From assembly GCA_013817115.1 (NCBI GenBank), contig JACDDG010000174.1, positions 1 to 5,792 on the forward strand: a DNA stretch of 5,792 bases, given 5' to 3'. This stretch comes from Parachlamydiaceae bacterium. GTDB taxonomy: Bacteria > Chlamydiota > Chlamydiia > Chlamydiales > Parachlamydiaceae. A program made the translations under genes and the position numbers. A model generated the notes under the pieces. The model did not search any database. It was not told the origin of the DNA and saw only the letters and a list, made by a program, of their open reading frames with translations. Each line of letters opens with the position of its first letter. The first letter of the stretch is position 1. Shown here in pieces: positions 1 through 3,794 of this stretch.

Positions 1-1416
1 ATTTGTGTGTGATAAATTCACCTCTTGAAGCGAAGATACTTTGATGGCATCAACAATACCTTGCTCTGCCAAATTTTGACATCTGGTTAAATCCAACAAA
101 CTCAATGATGTTATTCGAGTCGTAATTTCTAACAAACTTCTGTCTTCAATGGACGTACGGCCAAGGTCTAAATTTACAAATCTCTGCTGGCATGCCGCTA
201 ATGCATGAAAGGCTGCTTCAGATAAATTGCGACATTCACTGATTCTTAGCTCATGCAATTGTCGAGCGGACATCAAAATCAACGAAAATTCTTCATTGCT
301 CAACATTTCACAGCGCGCAAGACTTAATGAACGTAAACGTGTCAACTTAGTCAACTCCCCCCACCCTGTTAAAGTTATCTGAGCGCAACTCGTCAAATCA
401 AGCCTTTGAAGAAGAGGAAAACTTGTACAAATTTTCTTAAAATAGAGATCTTGCAGCCAGAGACAACCAACAAAGATAAGCTCCTTAACATGCGAAAAAA
501 GCAATATGTTCTCTGAATAGTTTCGAGTTCTACCAAGATCCAAAGATGTCAATTTCGAACACCGTTGCAATAGCCCTATCGCTGCATTGTCTTCCATGAC
601 TCTTTCCCCTGCAATGAAATGCGTCACATGCAACACCAACTTTGCAAAGAGTTCTAAAGAGGTTTCAGTCGAAGTCAAAAGTTCACAGTTCAACTGCTGA
701 GAATTTAATGAACTAAGGATGACGCCACTATAATTCGAGTTGAACAGCTCGCAACATCTTTTTTTGACCAGATCCAAAGAGTTATTTTCAGACGCAATCA
801 TATATTGAAAAAGGTTTTCAACTGTGATATACCTTAATTGGAGCTCTTCACATTCTTTCTCTAGATATTGGAATTCACTGCCACGAGCTAAATGCAAGAT
901 CCTAAGAATGTCAGTTTCTTTAAGCCTATAGAGTTCTTTGACCTTTCCTGTGTAGGCATATTCTCTTAGAATTTCAAAATCGTCAAATGAAATGTTAGAG
1001 TATACAATGCTTTTCTTGCCTTTTTCAAAGAAATTTGTTCGAATGAAATTGAACCAGTACGGAGATGCTGTTTGAAAAAGTAGGCTATTGATGGCTACCG
1101 TGCGATTAGCCAGCTTAATGTAAAGGTTTAGGGGCAACCACTTTTCAATATTGTGAAAATGCTCGCGGATAGCATTCCCAACATCGCTCACCGAATTAAG
1201 CGGTAAAATTTCGAGGTAAAACTGTTCTGTAATCCATTTCAAAGCTTTGCTGGAAAAATCGCTATGATTGTTGCACCAGGTTTCATCTTCACAACTTGCT
1301 GCAAAAAAAGATAATAAATCAGGTGGCTTTTTCACCAGCATTTCGAATAACTGATCATCGTTCTCAGCTATTTGATACGCCGAAAGTGAATATGGAAGTA
1401 TTGTAGGCATTAACAT
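1..1416 (-). CDS. BTB-BACK-LRR protein, probable host-directed effector (3' end outside window)
   Basis: The minus-strand frame is open from ATG at 1416 to the left edge, giving 472 codons without a stop. Residues 1-90 match nothing I recognise. Residues ~94-190 read as a BTB/POZ fold: a strand-rich start, then the hallmark TASPYWFNFI (117-126), an FxxLREYAYTGKV segment (147-159) and the helices around ILHLARGSEFQYLEKEC (172-189). Residues ~195-260 resemble a BACK-like helical linker. From ~288 there are about eight leucine-rich repeats of 23-26 residues, many with LxxLxLxxC cores (for example LQRLDLTSC, LRSLSLARC, LHELRISEC), the cysteine-containing type of eukaryotic F-box/LRR proteins; the last is cut by the edge. 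In eukaryotes BTB proteins are substrate adaptors for Cullin-3 ubiquitin ligases and the LRRs bind the substrate. I infer that this protein is exported into the host and hijacks ubiquitination. No signal peptide or membrane segment is visible. The start at 1416 is favoured by AGGGGA at 1424-1429, 7 nt upstream; ATG 1410 is an alternative. Confidence 0.9.
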   Translation of the reverse strand, partial: MLMPTILPYSLSAYQIAENDDQLFEMLVKKPPDLLSFFAASCEDETWCNNHSDFSSKALKWITEQFYLEILPLNSVSDVGNAIREHFHNIEKWLPLNLYIKLANRTVAINSLLFQTASPYWFNFIRTNFFEKGKKSIVYSNISFDDFEILREYAYTGKVKELYRLKETDILRILHLARGSEFQYLEKECEELQLRYITVENLFQYMIASENNSLDLVKKRCCELFNSNYSGVILSSLNSQQLNCELLTSTETSLELFAKLVLHVTHFIAGERVMEDNAAIGLLQRCSKLTSLDLGRTRNYSENILLFSHVKELIFVGCLWLQDLYFKKICTSFPLLQRLDLTSCAQITLTGWGELTKLTRLRSLSLARCEMLSNEEFSLILMSARQLHELRISECRNLSEAAFHALAACQQRFVNLDLGRTSIEDRSLLEITTRITSLSLLDLTRCQNLAEQGIVDAIKVSSLQEVNLSHTN

Positions 1417-1423
1417 ATATGTA

Positions 1424-1429
1424 TCCCCT
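1424..1429 (-). promoter_or_regulatory. Shine-Dalgarno of the BTB-LRR gene
   Basis: On the minus strand AGGGGA lies 7 nt before ATG 1416 and 13 nt before ATG 1410. The spacing favours the upstream ATG as the start. The motif is part of the palindrome CCCTAGGG at 1426-1433. Confidence 0.6.
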
Positions 1430-1448
1430 AGGGCTTAACTCTTGACCT

Positions 1449-1454
1449 AATATA
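1449..1454 (-). promoter_or_regulatory. possible -10 box for the BTB-LRR gene
   Basis: On the minus strand TATATT would place transcription start near 1442, giving a ~26-nt leader that contains the Shine-Dalgarno. The hexamer 17 nt upstream (TATTTT) is a poor -35, so the call rests on the -10 and its position alone. It lies within 15 bp of the opposing -10, so the two promoters would overlap face to face. Confidence 0.3.
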
Positions 1455-1456
1455 TC

Positions 1457-1465
1457 TGCTATAAT
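1457..1465 (+). promoter_or_regulatory. extended -10 promoter of the release-factor-like gene
   Basis: TGCTATAAT is a perfect extended -10 element (TGnTATAAT) for the housekeeping sigma factor. A TTGACC at 1442-1447 looks like a -35 but is only 12 nt away, too close to work with this -10; extended -10 promoters can function without a good -35. Transcription would begin around 1471-1473, leaving about 8 nt before ATG 1480. Confidence 0.6.
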
Positions 1466-1479
1466 GAAAGAAAAATAAA

Positions 1480-1845
1480 ATGAAAATTAAAATCACACTT
1501 CCCATCGACGATGATGCCCTTTTAGAAGAATGCATCGTCTCAGCCTACAGAGCGAGTGGTGCCGGTGGACAGCACGTGAATGTAACAGACAGTGCTGTTC
1601 GCTTAAAACATCTTCCAACCGGTCTGGTTGTAACTTGTCAACAAGAAAGAAGCCAATACCTTAATAAAAAAGGTTGCTTAAAAAAATTACGCCAACTTGT
1701 AGAAAAATTAAACTATGTCAAACCGAAAAGGGTTCCTACTGCAATATCAAAGAATACAAAGTCTAAAAATCTAGATAAAAAAAGCAAACATGCTCATAAA
1801 AAATCCCTCCGCAGAAAGGTCTCAGATCCGGGCTCCAGTGAATGA
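1480..1845 (+). CDS. GGQ-domain peptide-chain-release-factor-like protein (ribosome rescue type)
   Basis: This 121-residue protein has a stand-alone class-I release-factor catalytic domain. The motif [18 protein letters not shown] spans residues 24-41, with the catalytic GGQ at 29-31, followed by the conserved HLPTGLVV and [12 protein letters not shown] segments. The codon-recognition domains of RF1/RF2 (which are ~360 residues) are missing. The tail from ~80 is lysine/arginine-rich and ends in KKSLRRK before a short acidic end. In this architecture (ArfB/YaeJ and related small RF-like proteins) the GGQ loop hydrolyses peptidyl-tRNA on stalled ribosomes, and the basic tail enters the empty mRNA channel. 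That role is inferred here. No Shine-Dalgarno stands before ATG 1480, only A-rich sequence, so initiation may depend on a near-leaderless transcript. Its stop TGA overlaps the ATG of a downstream rsmE-like stub (ATGA at 1842-1845), which suggests an ancestral coupled operon. Which subfamily it belongs to is not resolved. Confidence 0.92.
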   Translation: MKIKITLPIDDDALLEECIVSAYRASGAGGQHVNVTDSAVRLKHLPTGLVVTCQQERSQYLNKKGCLKKLRQLVEKLNYVKPKRVPTAISKNTKSKNLDKKSKHAHKKSLRRKVSDPGSSE

Positions 1846-1931
1846 AAAGATTCCTCTTCTTAGCCCCCTTAATTGAAACTGAAAACACCATCAGACTAAG
1901 CGACAAGGCTTGTAAACATGCAATTTATTAA
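1842..1931 (+). pseudogene. 5' stub resembling RsmE (16S rRNA m3U1498 methyltransferase)
   Basis: A 29-codon frame begins at ATG 1842, overlapping the release-factor stop in the ATGA arrangement typical of translational coupling. It reads [15 protein letters not shown] then TIRLSDKACKHAIY before TAA at 1929. This matches the start of the RsmE family as I know it: an RFF-type beginning, a short strand ending in a 'xLSxxxxxH' segment, and then normally VLR and the SPOUT catalytic domain. The remaining ~200 residues are absent, and the bases after the stop give no continuation in any frame. I therefore read it as a truncated gene whose 3' part was lost. A functional short peptide is possible but unlikely. 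Identification rests on about a dozen positions plus the coupling. Confidence 0.5.
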
Positions 1932-2047
1932 TTAATATATCTTTGGGTTCCTGCTTTAACCTTTACTGAAATTTTATTTCTTTGGTTTAAATCATCCAGG
2001 GTTTACAAAGAAGTTAGCAGTGCAAGCTTAATATTAAGGATAGATAG
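1932..2047. other. AT-rich intergenic remnant without recognisable genes
   Basis: The interval begins with the AT palindrome region ATTAATTAAT and holds no frame of note. A weak GGTT/AACC inverted repeat lies around 1955-1970, too short to call a terminator. TTTACA at 2002-2007 could be a -35, but no good -10 lies at 16-18 nt. The deleted part of the rsmE-like gene presumably ended here. Confidence 0.5.
2036..2040 (+). promoter_or_regulatory. Shine-Dalgarno before the unidentified ORF at 2048
   Basis: AAGGA lies 7 nt upstream of ATG 2048, ideal spacing. This is the main reason to treat 2048 as a genuine former start codon. Confidence 0.5.
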
Positions 2048-2406
2048 ATGAATACATACCTTTTCACACTAAAATCTGAAGCATTACAGCTAGGTTTTCA
2101 AGATGAATACACTCAAATAAATTTATTAAATGTTTGAAGAAAGATGGGAATTGCCCCGAAATTAACGAACAGATAATGGAGATCTATAATAGATTTGCCG
2201 GAGATCCAAATTTTCCAATAATTTTATCCGAGCTCAAATTCCCGGATTATAAAATTAATTTAGAGAACACAATTGCATTTTGTACAGCCCAAATAAACCG
2301 TATAAATTATTTAATTGAAAAAAGTTTCGTAACTTACGATAACATTCTTGGCCGGGTCAACTATCCGGCGGTCAGCAGCAACGAGTTGCAATCGCAAGGG
2401 CTTTAG
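2048..2406 (+). pseudogene. unidentified small ORF broken by a frame change and fused to ABC remnant DNA
   Basis: ATG 2048, with a good Shine-Dalgarno, opens a 29-codon frame that stops at TGA 2135. A second frame, shifted by one base, is open from 2107 (its only listed start is TTG 2134) to TAG 2404. Together they look like one gene of roughly 100 codons with a single frameshift between about 2107 and 2134, encoding a mostly helical, soluble protein with segments such as EINEQIMEIYNRF and AQINRINYLIEKS. I do not recognise it. The last ~20 codons of the second frame (from about 2343) are not native: they are the ABC signature DNA read out of frame, so the ORF end is an artefact of a deletion junction near 2340. 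No signal peptide, transmembrane segment or catalytic motif is visible. An alternative is that the 90-codon frame alone, from TTG, is expressed. Confidence 0.4.
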
Positions 2407-2667
2407 TACTTGAGCCTGAAATATTGCTTTTAGGTGAACCCACGTCGTCTTTAGATCCGGAAAGCAAAAAAAGCCTAGAGCTTTTACTACTGGATTTAAG
2501 TGAAAAAGGGGTCACGATTGCTCTTTAAAGCCATGACATGCCCTTTATTAGAAGAATTATGGACTATGTATATTTCATGGAACAGGGTCAAATCGTTGAA
2601 GAATTGGATCAAAGGTCGACGATTTGTTATCCAAAAAAAAATTAAACAATTTTTATCACATAATTAG
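2343..2667 (+). pseudogene. C-terminal remnant of a polar-amino-acid (GlnQ-like) ABC transporter ATPase
   Basis: Read from 2343, the frame gives [18 protein letters not shown] (signature motif, 2352-2405), then [12 protein letters not shown] (Walker B and D-loop, 2421-2456), SHD (H-loop, 2529-2537) and YFMEQGQIVEE. This is the order and spacing of polar-amino-acid import ATPases of the GlnQ/ArtP kind. The first ~130 residues, with Walker A and the Q-loop, are missing. Further damage: the Walker B aspartate is Gly (GGT where GAT is expected, 2433); TAA at 2526-2528 interrupts just before SHD, where TCA or another sense codon is expected; and an A9 run at 2633-2641 shifts the frame. Removing one A restores KKIKQFLSHN and a TAG at 2665-2667, which is the usual family ending. 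It cannot make a working ATPase. The intact protein would bind and hydrolyse ATP on the cytoplasmic face of an amino-acid importer. Confidence 0.93.
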
Positions 2668-2671
2668 GAGG
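2666..2671 (+). promoter_or_regulatory. preserved Shine-Dalgarno of the gene after the ABC ATPase
   Basis: AGGAGG, a perfect anti-16S match, overlaps the ancestral ATPase stop (TAG 2665-2667) and sits 4 nt before ATG 2676. It marks a tightly packed ancestral operon. Confidence 0.55.
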
Positions 2672-2675
2672 AAAT

Positions 2676-2762
2676 ATGAAAAAAGTAATTATCTTTAGTA
2701 GGGCCTGGGAGTACGCTAACCCATTAATGGGCAAGGCACCCCCCTATTCATCGAGCCTTTAG
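2676..2762 (+). pseudogene. 5' stub of the next operon gene, possibly a solute-binding protein
   Basis: A strong Shine-Dalgarno precedes ATG 2676, which opens only 28 codons before TAG 2760. The first residues, MKKVIIFS, have the basic-then-hydrophobic look of a secretion signal start, but the sequence then turns into non-hydrophobic RAWEYANPLMG, so the signal is cut after about eight codons. Amino-acid ABC operons often carry the periplasmic binding protein beside the ATPase, which suggests what was lost, but eight residues cannot prove it. The body of the gene is missing, and the minus-strand lipoprotein gene ends 8 bp further on. Confidence 0.35.
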
Positions 2763-2770
2763 AACAATTA

Positions 2771-3727
2771 CTAATAATTTCGAGGTAAAGCAAATGATTC
2801 AAAATTGGCTTTAGTGCCCAAACGCCCCTTATAATACCAGTCTGTATCAGTCGTATCGACATGAAATGTTGTACATGGGCCATGCCTTAAATCATTCATC
2901 CAAGTAATCTCATCAGTAAGAATACAACCATCACGAAAGCGCTTTTCAACTCCATGCTTTACATTACCCTTATATGGCACTTCAGCATATTTTTCTCCAT
3001 TTTGAAAAACTATTGTCACGCCGGATTGTGATCCGCTCTCCCAATTTTCGATGGCCATTGGCTCGCCACCATCATAATAAGTTTTACGCTCACCATGAAA
3101 AACATCATTCTTTATTGAAGAGATCTCTTTAGGAGAGCCATTCGAATAAAATGTAGATACCTGACATAATTTTCCACCCTGGAAATAATCCTGGCTTACA
3201 AAATCTCCAAGTTCATTTCTTTGGCAACGTTCACCAATTCCATTATAAATTTTTCCTTCGCATTGATTCTGCAGGGAATAATATTCTCCTGAGACTAATA
3301 AATTACCATCATATGTTTCAATACTGCGTGGATTTCCATGCTCATACCAATCAGTTATGACACGGGTATTAGGGAATGTGTAACTAATTGAACGAACGGG
3401 ATTTCCTGCGCATGAATAAAAGACCTGGCTTTTCAAAGCGTTGCCTGAATAAGTTTCAACTCTTTCAATTTGGCTATTATGGGGATATGTAAATGTACTC
3501 TCTCCTTCTAACAAACCATTTTGATAGTTCTGCGAAACAGTTACGCCATTTCTTAGGGTAGAGTTTACTTTGCCATTTTTACCGCATCCTTCCCACAGGC
3601 CTTCTTCCACTGGTAGTCCGTACTCATGTTCATAGGTACGCTGAATACATTCATCACGTTCAATTGGCTTTTGACAAGCTGATACGACTAGAAAGATGAA
3701 TAAGAGGCTTATTGACTTTGATCGCAT
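2771..3727 (-). CDS. MORN_2/YwqK-type repeat lipoprotein downstream of pheT
   Basis: This 318-residue protein has a lipoprotein signal: basic MRSK, hydrophobic ISLLFIFLVV, and lipobox VSAC with acceptor Cys18. Gln at +2 would not retain it at the inner membrane under the E. coli Lol rule. The mature part is built of degenerate ~20-25-residue repeats with the pattern aromatic-x-NG/DG followed by GxxxG or HG, for example TFYSNGSPKEI (192-202), FHGERKTYYDGGEP (210-223), KHGVEKRFRDG (257-267) and RHGPCTTF (281-288). These are MORN_2-like repeats as in YwqK proteins. Several cysteines (48, 106, 156, 168, 188, 268, 285) could form disulfides outside the cytoplasm. No enzymatic motif is present. I infer a cell-envelope repeat protein, probably binding or structural. 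It starts 50 bp after the pheT stop with its own GGAG, so co-transcription is likely. I recall a similar-sized protein (CT476) after pheT in Chlamydia, which supports vertical inheritance. Confidence 0.8.
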   Translation of the reverse strand: MRSKSISLLFIFLVVSACQKPIERDECIQRTYEHEYGLPVEEGLWEGCGKNGKVNSTLRNGVTVSQNYQNGLLEGESTFTYPHNSQIERVETYSGNALKSQVFYSCAGNPVRSISYTFPNTRVITDWYEHGNPRSIETYDGNLLVSGEYYSLQNQCEGKIYNGIGERCQRNELGDFVSQDYFQGGKLCQVSTFYSNGSPKEISSIKNDVFHGERKTYYDGGEPMAIENWESGSQSGVTIVFQNGEKYAEVPYKGNVKHGVEKRFRDGCILTDEITWMNDLRHGPCTTFHVDTTDTDWYYKGRLGTKANFESFALPRNY

Positions 3728-3735
3728 AAAACTAA

Positions 3736-3739
3736 CTCC
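3736..3739 (-). promoter_or_regulatory. Shine-Dalgarno of the MORN-type lipoprotein
   Basis: On the minus strand GGAG stands 8 nt before ATG 3727, supporting this start. Confidence 0.6.
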
Positions 3740-3758
3740 GCAATATAATATCGTTAAA

Positions 3759-3794
3759 CTTAATGTTGTCCATGTCTTTATTGTTGTCCATGTC
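3759..3794 (-). repeat. 18-bp tandem duplication carrying the pheT stop codon
   Basis: Two adjacent units, 3777-3794 and 3759-3776, match at 16 of 18 positions. On the minus strand they read GACATGGACAACAATAAA and GACATGGACAACATTAAG. The unit is six codons long, so the copies are in the same frame, and each ends HGQ-x-stop: GHGQQ-stop for the real pheT end, then RHGQH-stop. The second TAA (3760-3762) is a backup stop 18 nt after the first. Confidence 0.85.

Noticed and set aside
1442..1447. TTGACC as the -35 box of the release-factor-like gene
   Set aside because: Only 12 nt separate it from the TATAAT at 1460, too short for a sigma-70 type promoter; the extended -10 explains the site better.
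1464..1478. Five-codon upstream mini-ORF (MKEK-stop) before the release-factor-like gene
   Set aside because: Its ATG overlaps the -10 box, so it would lie upstream of the predicted transcription start and not be in the mRNA.
2633..2641. A9 run as a functional transcriptional-slippage site rescuing the ATPase
   Set aside because: Slippage could repair that one frameshift, but the gene also lacks Walker A, has a changed Walker B residue and an upstream in-frame stop.
2700..2760. GC-richer block considered as a terminator or tRNA fragment
   Set aside because: The 12-bp palindrome has no loop and no T run on either strand, and no T-arm or acceptor-stem pattern is present.
2767..2780. AATTA/TAATT inverted repeat at the lipoprotein stop as a terminator
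   Set aside because: The stem is five A-T pairs only with no following T tract, too weak for intrinsic termination.
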